A DNA stretch of 64,000 nucleotides from Acanthosepion lycidas (Eukaryota; Mollusca; Cephalopoda; Sepiida; Sepiidae). The notes beneath the pieces were generated by a model. It was not told where the DNA came from, ran no database searches, and saw nothing but the letters and a program-made list of their open reading frames with translations. The position numbers were made by a program, and so were the translations under genes. The stretch covers positions 17,959,589-18,023,588 of the forward strand of contig OZ010577.1 in NCBI GenBank assembly GCA_963932145.1, written 5' to 3'. Positions 10,801-21,451 of the stretch are shown here, in pieces; within the stretch, counting starts at the first letter, position 1, and every line of letters begins with the position of its first letter.

Positions 10801-11250
10801 AAAATTTAAACAGGAATAAATGTTTATTGCTTAAACTCCGAAATTTAATTTACTATTTTTTTCTCAATAGTAGTTAGGTTCACCTATCGTCCTGTTCACA
10901 CTCCTCCCCAGACTTTTGATCAGATGTAAAAGTTTATTCTTTTTTTTCTTTTTTATGAATAGGTTTCCGGTTTCTTTTAAAGATTAATTCAATGCCATAC
11001 TTCTAACGTTTCACCTAAACTCTGAAATTTCATTTACTATTTATTTATTTATTCTTTATGATATATAGGTCCACCTATCGCCCTGTTCGCACTCCTTCAC
11101 AGCCTTTTGAACAGGAATAAAGGCTTATCCCCTGTTTCCTGTTTAGGATTGGGTTTCCAGTTCCTTCTAAAGTTTTTAATTCTCTTTCACTCTCAGTAGC
11201 CACTTGCATCTTAGTGGAATTATTTCCTTACATGGGGTGAATTGGTAAAT
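10801..11250 (+). repeat. tandem ~185-bp duplication ending in a LINE-A-like 3' end
   Basis: Two copies (about 10801-10990 and 10990-11170) share AACTC.GAAATTT.ATTTACTA, GG.TCACCTATCG.CCTGTTC and TGTTT-AGGTTTCC. The second continues into CACTTGCATCTTAGTGGAAT at 11202-11221, the LINE-A terminal block. The minus-strand copy at 8955-9135 is the same family. Confidence 0.6.
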
Positions 11251-11254
11251 AAAT

Positions 11255-11635
11255 GTTTGATAAATAAGGAATATTGTTTACAACTGTAGCATCATAAAAT
11301 CAAAAATATTTTAAGTTAAAAATCATGAAAAATGGTTCATTTTAAGTATCTATATTTTTAGTGCGCATATACATTTGAGTAAATATCTGCATTTGTTTAC
11401 AAATAGTGAAATTAATATCTGCCGGCCTAGGCCCTCAACAGTCTTATTATTAAAGAAAGTGTAACTCTTGAGAGGAACTATACTTATATTGTCTTTTTTC
11501 CGGGGAAATAATCTGTAGGGATGCAAAAGGCAATTAATTCTCTTTAGTTGAAATGAAGTCACAAGGGTCACATGACATGATGTCAGTTCACAGAGTGGCA
11601 GAAACCAATTTTTAGTTAACACTCCTCAAGTCAAG
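11255..11635. other. unrecognised sequence
   Basis: No repeat family or credible coding frame is recognised. Confidence 0.4.
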
Positions 11636-11636
11636 A

Positions 11637-11637
11637 C

Positions 11638-11694
<57 letters not shown>

Positions 11695-11702
11695 GGACAG
11701 GA

Positions 11703-11761
<59 letters not shown>

Positions 11762-11770
11762 TGGACAGGA

Positions 11771-11821
<51 letters not shown>

Positions 11822-11830
11822 TGGACAGGA

Positions 11831-11881
<51 letters not shown>

Positions 11882-11890
11882 TGGACAGGA

Positions 11891-11929
<39 letters not shown>

Positions 11930-12030
11930 TTAGCTGGATTAGATAGATATGAACAAGATTAGATAGGTAGACAGATAGATATGAGCAGGATTAGATAGGT
12001 AGACAGAGAGAGAGAGAGAGAGAGAATGAG
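11637..12030. repeat. GATA microsatellite with 60-bp higher-order units
   Basis: Long (GATA)n is interrupted by ATGGACAGGAAT at regular intervals (about 11693, 11761, 11821, 11881). The last three intervals are exactly 60 bp, so a GATA block plus spacer has itself been amplified. Diverged TAGCTGGATTAGATAG and GAACAAGATTAGATAG units follow, then (GA)n at 12005-12026. Confidence 0.95.
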
Positions 12031-12760
12031 AGAGAGATAGGAATAATGAATGGCTTGTAATTGACAGAAAAAAAAAACAAGGTATTTTAGTTAGTAAATA
12101 TGGAACAATTAATCTTGTTAATTCTCCAGATAAGTAATTCCTTTGTCTTTGTTATTTGTTAAAATGAATCCATTATGTTCTCTCCAGATTCTTGGAATAA
12201 TGAAAACGAAATTATGTTGTAAATGAAATGCTTCTATATTCCCAACTTGCGACATTTTTCATTTACTCAAGAATTCATTTGGTAACCACTTTCTTTGCCA
12301 TTCTTTGCAATTCTCAAAACTTAACAAAAACAGCCACATTTTCCATTTTCATCTCTAAATCCTGTTTGAACATGAGAGTCAATAAATGAACACATTCCTT
12401 CTAAATTCATTGAGTTTTTCATTTTCTCTAAATTAAGGAAAAGCAAAAAAAAACAATTCCTTTCTGGGTTGCTAGATACTTTTTGAGAAATCAATTATCA
12501 TTTTTTCAAGAGAGGGTGATTTGAATAAAAATGATTGGCGTAATTGTATAAAATTACCACATTATAAAATACCAGGGTGCTATACTGCAGTCATAACACA
12601 GATACTCAACCAGTTAAAAGGAAGAGAGGTGTATATAACAAAATAATCTACAGAATAGTATAATACTTTTTTGGAGCACCTCACTGTATTGAAAACTATA
12701 AAAATACTTTTTGTTTATAAAGTCAGTGGCAAGTAATTTAGAATGTTTGTTAGGATGCTA
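12031..12760. other. unrecognised AT-rich sequence
   Basis: No gene, RNA or repeat family is recognised. Confidence 0.45.
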
Positions 12761-12764
12761 ATAG

Positions 12765-13165
12765 TAATATTAGCTGTTTTCCTATAAGGAAATATTTGGT
12801 ATTCATTGACCAAGCAGACTATATTGTTTCCAACTGAAATTTATAAAATCTTTCTCTTGAAAAACAGGTTTCTTAAGTCCAGTAGTTGTTATCGCTCTTT
12901 CCAGTATTGATGGGAGTTTCCTTCCTAACCTTTTCTTCAAAGTAGTGTGGAATATCAACATCTTCATTATAGCATTATTTTCTCTTCAAATTACATGATA
13001 TCCATTTTAGTTGTTGCTACTGTTGGTAGTCCTCATGTGATGTAGTTTCTGTTATTTGGTACAGTTCTTTGATTGTCATTCTGTATCCCCAGTCCACAAA
13101 GCAGGATGATCTTTGCCATGACCCTCAGAATTACAAGTCAGCTTTTGGAAGTCACTTAATGAACT
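12765..13165. repeat. unknown dispersed repeat, copy 1
   Basis: It shares about 400 bp with 14225-14795: AAATATTTGG followed by TGAAATTTATAAAATCTTTC, CAGTAGTTGTTAT, then the TATCCATTTTAGTTGTTGCT and GATGTAGTTTC blocks. A third partial copy is at 55010-55200. Neither coding potential nor clear termini are seen, so the class is unknown; an old DNA transposon or LINE 3' region is possible. Confidence 0.6.
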
Positions 13166-13784
13166 TTAATGTTTACTTTTACTATCTATTCTCTATAATT
13201 GATTATTTTCTATTATTTAGCATTTTAACAATTGTTTTAACACCACCAACAACAACAATAATAATAATAATGTGGCAGGTAGTGTTAATGCCCTATAACC
13301 AAGTGTATAATACATTAGTGTTAGTACCCTATAACCAAGTACTAGCTGCCATATGACTGAGCCATTAACAATTAAGCCAGTTCCCCCACCAGGATTTTCT
13401 GGGAAGGAGGGTGTCTATATTACCCTTTCTATAAGACCTATCATCCGACTAAAAATGTTATTATCAATTTTCTTTTAATAGAAACAAAAGTAGGAGTGTT
13501 AAACTATCATTTAATATCAGTCCTCCTCTATGCTGGACATTCTCCTTGCCGAGGGATCCCATGTTAGAATCAGCAAGCCACATTTCTGTGTCTGAGCTGA
13601 GCTGAGCTGAGCTGAGCTGAGCTTTTAAGCTGAATAATAACAGCTGTGGTTTCACCTTGATAAGGATGGGATTAGCCTGTTCTACATGCTCAAGACACAC
13701 AAGTGAATTCCTCTCTGGCTTTCAACCAAGGAGTGAGGTTAGGTAGCTGCAGAGTGACCCTATGACCTGACCTGGTCATGAGAC

Positions 13785-13815
<31 letters not shown>

Positions 13816-14224
13816 TAATTATTGTTATATTTGATGATGAACCCCTTATTCCAATGTCCAGTGGCAAAAAAATATCTCCTGTTAGTTCATTGCACCTGGT
13901 ACCAAACTATACCAGAGTAATAACTACCTGTGGGAAGGTCATCTATGAGATGGTAACTACAGTGAGTTTTAACTGGCTGTGGGCTAAATCTACACATTGG
14001 ACTGAACTACTGGCAACATATCCAGACTGGTGATAATGTAGCATCTCTGGGCAGAGTTTCTGAGACAGAAGTCAACAACCAGAGTAGAGGGTTCCCCCAA
14101 TAGAATCAACAGCCACACATCCATGACTAATGTGAACCTTCAATTCAAAGAACACTGGCCGTGGCTGACCGACAAAGGAAAAGTCTCTGCCAAACCTATT
14201 TTCCTAAGACATCGTAATTGTATT
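13166..14224. other. unrecognised sequence with small microsatellites
   Basis: Contains an (AGCTG)n run at 13595-13622 and an (ATG)n/(GAT)n run at about 13783-13815. A short duplication (TAGT.TTA.TACCCTATAACCAAGT) lies at 13280-13340. No gene is seen. Confidence 0.5.
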
Positions 14225-14795
14225 TGCAATATTAGTTGTTTCTTTACAAGCAAATATTTGGAACTTATTGAAAAAGTAGACAGTACTGCTTTTGACTGAA
14301 ATTTATAAAATCTTTCTCGTAAAACAATTTCTTAGAAAAACAGGTTTATCATGTCCAGTAGCTGCTATTTCTCTTTCCAGCATTCCTAACCTTTTATCTG
14401 AAGTTGCGTGGAATGTTAACATCTTGATTATGTCATTATTTCCTTTTTGAGTAACCTGTGCTATCCATTTTAGTTATTTCTACTCTTGGTTTTGTTAAGT
14501 AAATACCCCTGACCCCCAATAACAGAAATGAACTAGGTAAGATGCCTTAAATAAAGAGCACAAAGTGAGTCAGTAGGAGTCCATTGGAGTCAGACAGAGA
14601 GAATACTAGTGATGCCACAAGTAGATTAAGCAAGACTAGGAGTGAATTATAACAGTTGGTATTCCTCAAATGATGCAATTTCGGGGGGGGTTAGTACAGT
14701 TATTTGTTATACTTTAGTGCCAGTCTACAATGTTCAATGAAGGATGATTTTTGCCAGAACCCTATTCGCTCAAAGCTTTTTTCACCATTCTATGC
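14225..14795. repeat. unknown dispersed repeat, copy 2, interrupted
   Basis: A direct-orientation copy of 12765-13165. Compared with copy 1 it carries about 165 extra bases (about 14494-14660, from TTTTGTTAAGTAAATACC to AATTATAACAG) flanked by TTGGT on each side, consistent with an insertion and a 5-bp target duplication. Confidence 0.6.
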
Positions 14796-15626
14796 ATGAA
14801 TGAATATTTCTCCAAATTTCATCACAGATATTGACACACAACCATTTCATGTGGAAGGAGCTGACCAGTATTTCCATGATGGAATCAACCTTGACCATGA
14901 TAATCCTTCAAGTCAGAGGACACTGGCTGTAACCTGATCAGCTCAGTTTGCCCAAGATACATATGAATGAATGAATGCTTCAGCATTCAACCCAAATCTT
15001 AACATATAACCAAGACAGGTGGAAAAAAATTAGTGAGGTGTTCGGTTGTACAGCAATCCTATGTCCACACCTGATCATCAGATGGATGATGATAATATTT
15101 CAAGTAATATTATAATTCTGTCCACACAGAATATTTCATCTTTATCAGAACAACACTCAGTGCCTTTTGTAATCTTCCAGGGGATTGAATTTCTTTTCAA
15201 TAACACTTTTGCTGTACTTGAGTACACAACAACAATAAAAACAATTTCCTGAATGATGTTTGTGATAGGATTGTAATTGTAGTAAGTGAGGATTATGACA
15301 ACATGGAGTTGAGGTAAGGATCAACTCTTGGCTTGAAGAAGATAAGATTGCAGTGTTTGGGGAAGCACCCACATGTCAGGCTGTTCCACAAAGCAGTCCT
15401 TCTTGGGAAAAAACTTCTTTCTTACAAATGAAATATGAGGAGAGAGAGGATGCTTTGACTCTATGGAATAAGTATGATGGGTTTTAGCAGTAAAGGTTTA
15501 AATTGGTGAAACTAATGAATGATGCTCTTCTAAACATTTACCTTAGAAATAATGATAGATTAGGTACAGGTTTCTGGTGTTGTGTCTGTGAGGAGGAGAA
15601 TGCCAGGAGGAAATGAGTCAACCCTT

Positions 15627-15661
<35 letters not shown>

Positions 15662-15755
15662 CTGGAAAGGAAACAATACATAAAATAAGAAGACTCAAAG
15701 TCTTGTGAACTGGATATCAAGAGACAATCTCACTTTTCCCTTCCTTTCCCTCCTC

Positions 15756-15801
<46 letters not shown>

Positions 15802-16015
15802 TTATTTTTTCCTTTCACCTGGTTTCTTTTTGTGTTTCATTTTGTATTTCTTTCAGATGTAATCTGAGATAGAAAATCATAGGAGTCACATATAAAAATG
15901 AACAAAACAATACCATTTTCTAATATCAGAAATGCAGTGAGACATTATATTTAAAATAGCAATTGACTTATATTACTGCTGTCTATTGCTATAATAAAAA
16001 AAGAACTGTGGGAAA
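14796..16015. other. unrecognised sequence with (TA)n tracts
   Basis: Two (TA)n runs lie at about 15631-15660 and 15760-15798, some 100 bp apart. Nothing else is recognised. Confidence 0.5.
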
Positions 16016-16019
16016 TCCT

Positions 16020-16710
16020 AAACAAGGTAGAAAAGGAAAGCAGCTAGAAAGGACTAACCATCAATTGTAAAAAGACAAAATGTCTGGTTGTAAGCAAGAG
16101 AAAAAGCCCAATGTGGAAGCTACAAATTGGAAAGTTAAAATGAAGGAAATACAGAAGTTTAAATATTTGGCAAGTATTTTAACAGATGACAGAAAATGTG
16201 ACATCAAAATACAATGGTGCATCAGGATAGTAAAAGATGCCTTCAAAAAGCGAAGCAAAGTATTAAAAAACTGGAATATTTCATTAAAAACAAAGAAAAC
16301 AATACTGAACTGCTATGTAATATCAGTCCTCCCACAAGGCAGTGAATGCTGGACAATTTGTTTACAGATGAAGAGACTTGAGGCAACAGAGACATGGTTC
16401 TACATAGTAATGCTGAGAATGCAATGGATGGAGCATGTAAACAACAAGGAAGTTTTAATAAAAATGAAAACAAAAGAGACATTTAAAGTTTCTAGGACGC
16501 ATGATGAGGGAAGCAGGTTTGGAAAATCTGATAATCACAGGACATAGTGGGAGCAAGAAAAACAGCTTGTGTAAGTGGCTGACGAAACAAAAAGTAGAGG
16601 ATAATAAAAAGATAAACATTGTAAAGATCGACAAAGGATAGGAAATTTTGTAATCCATTATTGTCCACATCATGAAGAGACACAGCATATAGAAGAAGAT
16701 TGCGTTTATA
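16020..16710 (+). pseudogene. LINE-R (RTE-type) reverse transcriptase C-terminal relic
   Basis: The 155-codon frame at 16080-16547 holds the RTE connection and C-terminal region: FKYLASILTDDRKCD, then KKTILNCYVISVLPQGSECW, then MKRLEATETWFY and MLRMQWMEHVNNKEVL. After a frameshift near 16490 the homology continues as FLGRMMREAGLENLIITGHS, then SLCKWL. The palm motifs are upstream and missing, so this is a 5'-truncated, frameshifted copy. It is the plus-strand counterpart of 7780-8945 and 19150-21170. Confidence 0.85.
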
Positions 16711-16815
16711 TGGATTTTTAGTTTTTATTTAATTTCTTTTTCTTTGCTGCTCCATAAAATTAATTCATGGGAACACAAAGAGGCATGCTTATGTAAATAT
16801 TTAACTTTTTCCCAC
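16711..16815. other. short unrecognised interval
   Basis: Nothing recognised between the LINE-R end and the D-retroposon. Confidence 0.3.
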
Positions 16816-16817
16816 TG

Positions 16818-17095
16818 TACATCCTGGGAATGACGATAAACTACATCCAGCAGCAAGGCTTCTGATTGGAAGGTTTTGAGGAGTGTGGAATTATTGATCT
16901 GGGGTGGTAGTACCTGTTAGGGTCCCAAATATGGGCAAATAGTGAACTCCACAAATTGGGGTCAAAACACTATGAAAGAATAAAAATATATTTTTATAGT
17001 AAAAATTTCCAGCAATAGATTTTAATAATAAAAAAAAAAAATTTTCGGAATTAAATGACCGATATGGAGTTGAAATGCCATTAATCAAACCAAAC
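16818..17095 (+). mobile_element. D-retroposon copy A
   Basis: It begins with a degraded form of the family start (CCTGGGAATGACGATAAACT) and runs through CAGCAGCAAGGCTTCTGATT, GGGGTGGTAGTACCTGTTAG and GGGTCCCAAATATGGGCAAA to the A/T-rich tail ending near TGCCATTAATCAAACCAAAC. Plus-strand orientation is set by copy C (21597-21967), whose 12-bp target duplication defines the unit. Confidence 0.7.
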
Positions 17096-17099
17096 CATT

Positions 17100-17920
17100 T
17101 TCAGACTGTATGTTGAATCTTCTATTTTCTACAATTTTATAAAAGACAATGTTAATTTCTCATGCAAGAATTAATATTAATATGTTCATTAGTCAATGTA
17201 AAGCTAAGTTGACATATTTGTCTCATGACTGTGTCCAGGAATTGCCTAATTTAACTTTTATCTCAAATATCAGAGCATACCTTTGACACTATACTTGCAA
17301 GTAGGTGTCACCTAGAAGACAGGACCTGAGGAATCAGGCTGCAATATTCAGAATTATTAGTTTCTGGTCATGAAGCACCAGAACATCTGCCTCATAGCTA
17401 ACCCAGTAAACATTTTAAATAATTGTTTCTGTTCATCTAGGGAAAAAATGTCTTATAGCAATCACTTTATAGCAATGATATATTTGAAAAATAGATTCTC
17501 TAAAATATATACTCTGCATTATTTTAAATATCACTAATATCTACAAGCCAATAGGTTTGTAATAAGATTAAAATTTTAATAATTAAAACAGCTAGTATGC
17601 AAAAATTTCAGAGGTACACTAAAATGCTGCAAGAAAAGAAAATTAACATAAATAGTAGACCCCAGGAATAAGCAGGTACTGGAATGGTTCGTGCGGAAAA
17701 ATTCTACCTTCCCTTGCAATATAAATAACTGGCTACTACTTGTTTCTAATTTCATCTATTTACCATAGTAGCGAGGCAAACCCTATTATAGATACCTGCT
17801 CAACCCACTGAGCCAATATGTGGTTTACAAGTGGTTTCAGTTTCTGGAAGAGAGTACATAATGTGACATTATCAATTTTTTTGAACAAGGCCAAAATGCA
17901 CAAACCCTTGATCCAAATGA
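17100..17920. other. unrecognised AT-rich sequence
   Basis: Nothing recognised. Confidence 0.45.
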
Positions 17921-17924
17921 TTTA

Positions 17925-18165
17925 TGATATGTGCTTGCACAAGCATCAGTGAATTCTCAGTAGTTCTGTTAACCCAACTCAAAAGGTTTGTGAAAACCCA
18001 TGGTATTTTTATTAGGCATTTTCCAAAGTTGCCACATGCTGGAATCATGCCAATAACATCAATCAGTTACCTCCCTGACAAATTGACCATGTTGAGATTT
18101 GAAGCTAGGTGACATGATCAGAAAGCAACCATTCTAACCAATCAAACACATCCCAATATAGCCTT
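17925..18165 (-). mobile_element. tRNA-like SINE
   Basis: On the minus strand a tRNA-like head (rc of about 18085-18160) has an A-box-like GTTTGATTGGTTAGAATGG, a GCTTTCTGATCATGTC segment and a B-box-like GCTTCAAATCTC. The body follows (rc of 17930-18080) with GGAGGTAACTGATTGATG and GCATGTGGCAACTTTGGAAA. A degenerate relative in the same orientation is at 61240-61425. It is a separate family from 5S-SINE and HH-SINE. Confidence 0.6.
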
Positions 18166-18179
18166 ACCATATATACACA

Positions 18180-18610
18180 GCCTCTTACCTGTAGACCCAA
18201 CATAGCGAGAGGATCACTATCCCCACGGCAAATATTCAGATGGGTTCTATTCTTTAGATGAGGTTCACCAGTTCAGACCTTTACAGCTGGGGACACGCTA
18301 TGTATATCCACAAAGTCTAATCATCTACATTTCTTCCATACTTCAAATATTATAAAAAAGTTCCACTCATATTTTTCCCAAGAACTGCCAATCTGTAGAA
18401 CAGACTCCCATGTGGATGCTTTCCTCAACCTTCATCTATTCAAATGTTAGTCATCATCTATCCTCCTGATCCTTATAATCTTTACTTCCTAACAATTCCT
18501 TTTTACTCATCTCTTACCTGATTCATCAATACAATTTTAAGTTTAAACCTCTACCTTGAGTGGCTCTTGAACTTTTGTATTGGATGAACTTTAGTATAAA
18601 AATATTTGAT
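18180..18610 (+). mobile_element. LINE-B C-terminus and 3' end, degraded
   Basis: Broken frames contain codons matching the C-terminal region of LINE-B (ITARTRHA-like stretch around 18280, FHSxxFxRTAxLWNxLP-like stretch around 18365-18410). The 3' end has CTTGAGTGGCTCTTGAACTT and TTGTATTGGATGAACTTTAG. Frameshifts are frequent. The related C-terminus at 41545-41860 is less damaged. Confidence 0.6.
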
Positions 18611-18614
18611 AGAA

Positions 18615-19112
18615 AATACTTGTATGTGACAATAATTTCTTGGAGCAATGAAATAGATGCATATTAAGATGCAGAAAAGATAAGTGCATTAGAGTCTTAC
18701 TTGTGAGCTGACTTGTTCATGTCTGGCATTAGTGACTTTAACTCAGTCATACTGGGCAAGAGGTGATGGAGGTCTTGATATACATGGGCTCTTGCTCTGA
18801 TGGATTCGTCCCAACAGTCTAGGTGACTTAATTTTTTTTTACCTCTCGTGAGACTATCACGTGACGCATTTTTTTGTTTTCCTTTGACATTCGCAAAAAT
18901 TGACAGCTGATTCAAGAATAGACTACCAATTTTGTAAGACTACATCCTCAAAAACAGCATCCAAAATAATAGTTAAAATGTGTGAGCATAGAAAACATAT
19001 CATAAAGTATAAAAATAAAATTTCAAAACACACATTGTTTGTTTGAACAAATTCAAAAAAGAAATTATTGTTTATGTCTCTTTAAAACATAAACCTAGGA
19101 CTTTGCAACCAA
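18615..19112. other. unrecognised sequence
   Basis: Nothing recognised. Confidence 0.4.
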
Positions 19113-19115
19113 TTA

Positions 19116-19150
19116 TAGTCTTCTTCTTCTTCTTCTTCTTCTTCTTCTTC
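19116..19150. repeat. (CTT)n microsatellite
   Basis: A pure CTT/TTC triplet run. Confidence 0.9.
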
Positions 19151-19496
19151 TATGTGCCATGTCCCTTCAGGACATTGGTGTTCATGGCATACACAACTTC
19201 CTGTCCTTTGTAGCTCTAAATAAATGTTGTCTTTTTGTTATCACTCCTATATCCTGTTCTACCAACCATTTACACACACTCGCTTGGTAGGTCATGCATT
19301 ATTTTCCTCTATCTTGCCTTCAATCTGTCTTGTGAGTAACAAATTTTTCAAGCCCTCTTTCCTCATTATGTGCTCTAGAAATTTCATTTCTCACTTTCTC
19401 ATGTTAAATATATATTGTCTTTTTTGTTTCCATTTTATCTAAAACTTTGTCATTACTCATGTTCAGTAAATTGTATTCACTTCATCTTTCTGTAGG

Positions 19497-19929
19497 TTTG
19501 GTTTGGTTTATTTTGTTTAACGGCATATCATCACCTCAATGGGCTATTTAATGCCGACAAAAAATTTTATTGCTGGTAATATTTGCTTTGCAAAAATTTG
19601 TTTCTGGTAATATATTTCCTTCAAAATTGTATTGCTAGTAATAATTTTCTTCAAAAAAGTATTGCTGGTAATAGTTAACAATTTTCCCATACCTAGGACC
19701 CTAACAGGTGCTACCACCCCGGGTCAGGGTAGACCTGGGAACACCAAAAATTAAAAGGTGGTTCCACGTTCCTCAAAACCTACTGATCTTGCTGCTGGAC
19801 GTAGTTTAACGTCTTACCCAGGACGTGGATGTTGTTTAACTTCTTACCCAGGACGCAGGTGTAGTTTAACGTCCTACCCAGGACGCGGATATAATTTAAC
19901 GTCCTACCCAGGACGTCTTTCTGTAGGAC
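19497..19929 (-). mobile_element. D-retroposon copy B with amplified 30-bp 5' repeat
   Basis: Read on the minus strand it starts with four tandem 30-bp units (about 19799-19921; each carries TTTAACGTC.TACCCAGGACG as read on plus), then the GGTGCTACCACCCCGGGTCA block (19708-19727 on plus), the A/T-rich TTGCTGGTAATA repeats and the tail ATGGGCTATTTAATGCCGAC (19539-19558 on plus). It interrupts the LINE-R relic. Repeat number at the 5' end differs between copies. Confidence 0.8.
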
Positions 19930-20329
19930 CGTATATCTGTTGCTTCAAGTCCCTTAATTTATGAGGAGATTGTCCAGTCTTCACTGCCATATTGGAAAAC
20001 TGATATAACGTAACAGTTCAGTACTCTTTCCTTTGTTTCTAACAAAATTTCCCTACTTTACTTAGCTTTTGTAAGGCATCTTTTCCTATTCCGATGCGCC
20101 TCCGGATTTTAGTATTGCACTTTTCGTCCTCTGTTAAAACAAAGAAACCTCCCAGATATTTAAATTATTGTACTTGTTTAATTTTGTCATCTCCAATTAG
20201 TAATTTGCATGATGGCCTGTTCCTTTTGCCAAGCTACAATGCATTTCAACTTCTTGCAAGTGATGTTAATCTTCTCGATTCCCTTCATTACCTTCTGTAC
20301 GAGTTATTGTAGTTTTGTAAGCGATTCAT

Positions 20330-20858
20330 TCACATCATAGCATCAGAAATTGACCCTGGTGTTCACGTAGATAAAAGCATTACTTGATAGGAAATAAAAC
20401 GTACACAACAGGAAAAGCATGGTAAATTGTATGTTAATTTCATACAATTTATTTATATTTTTATCTGTATTGGTGTTTTGTATTTTTTAGGTTACAATTG
20501 TTTACATGGGATAAAAAAGAGAAATTTGCTTTGTAGTATTACAAGCCATATCACAGAGAGAAGTTGGACACGTATTGCCCCTACCAAGGTCCGTGGGGAA
20601 GATATTGAGTTTAACGTTTTTTTCGCGGGATGTCCGTATTTCCGACAGGAACAGTTTTTGCTGCATGCTGGGAATATTTTATTATTTTTAATTTTTATTT
20701 AATTTATTTTAGACAACGCTTTTATTATTATTATTTTTTTATTTAATTTGTTTTGCACGGTGTTATGTTAATGTTTTATTTATAATTTTCATTATTATTA
20801 TTTTATATTTTATTTTTATTTATTTATAATAATAATAATAATAATAATAATATTCTTA
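20330..20858. other. unrecognised AT-rich block inside LINE-R
   Basis: The block separates LINE-R segments. It ends with ATT/TAA-rich low-complexity DNA and a (TAA)n run at 20828-20852. The rest matches nothing I recognise. Confidence 0.5.
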
Positions 20859-21174
20859 CAGTTTCCTTTGTGTCTACTATCAACATTGTGTCATCTTCAT
20901 ATCTTGTGTTGTTTGTTGCCGCCAATAATGAATACTGGAGAGACTTCTAATTCTCCCAGAATCGCATCAATGTATAAGTCGAATAAGTCCGGTGAGAAGA
21001 CATATCCTTTTTGTTATACGTCATTCTATTTTGGTATATTTACTGAATTGATTTTCTATCTGTATGTTGTCGATTTCCTGCAATGCAAATTATACATTCT
21101 GGATTATGCTTATAACCTTCCAAATATGTCAAGGTTACATAACAGTTCTTGTAGCTTTTTTTAAAAATATAGTT

Positions 21175-21450
21175 AGTTAAGTTTAAAATAAACATACCAG
21201 CTTTTCTAGAAATCTATGCTAAGCCTTTATTCAAAGAAAGTAATGAAATGGTTAGAAATAAAATTGAAAAAAAGAAACTCTCTGTCCTCTGAAATTCCAC
21301 CGCAACTTCTTCAAACCAATATTCCTTTTCTCTGGTGATCGAGTGAGTGATGACATTTATTAAAATTTATGAACTTTATATGAGACGCATGTCTATTTCT
21401 ATGAATATTTCAAATAAGACTGATAAACAAGAACGGATACTATTTATATC
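21175..21450. other. unrecognised sequence
   Basis: Nothing recognised. Confidence 0.35.
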
Positions 21451-21451
21451 G

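Larger units (their letters stand above)
19150..21170 (-). pseudogene. LINE-R (RTE-type) relic with two internal insertions
   Basis: On the minus strand, the rc of 20860-21010 reads KGYVFSPDLFDLYIDAILGE, LEVSPVFIIGGNK and, after a frameshift, TRYEDDTMLIVD: reverse transcriptase motif C with YEDD instead of YADD. The rc of 20050-20330 continues with KRNRPSCKLLIGD, QVQ-FKYLGGF and RRRIGIGKDA, and the rc of 19150-19495 is the C-terminal and 3' part. It is split by a D-retroposon (19497-19929) and by an unrecognised AT-rich block (20330-20858). Many stops and frameshifts make it inactive. Confidence 0.75.

Noticed and set aside
13464..13700. Minus-strand frame of 78 codons
   Set aside because: It crosses the (AGCTG)n microsatellite and shows no family resemblance.
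16243..16688. Minus-strand frames opposite the LINE-R relic
   Set aside because: They are antisense shadows of the plus-strand reverse transcriptase frame, which shows family motifs.
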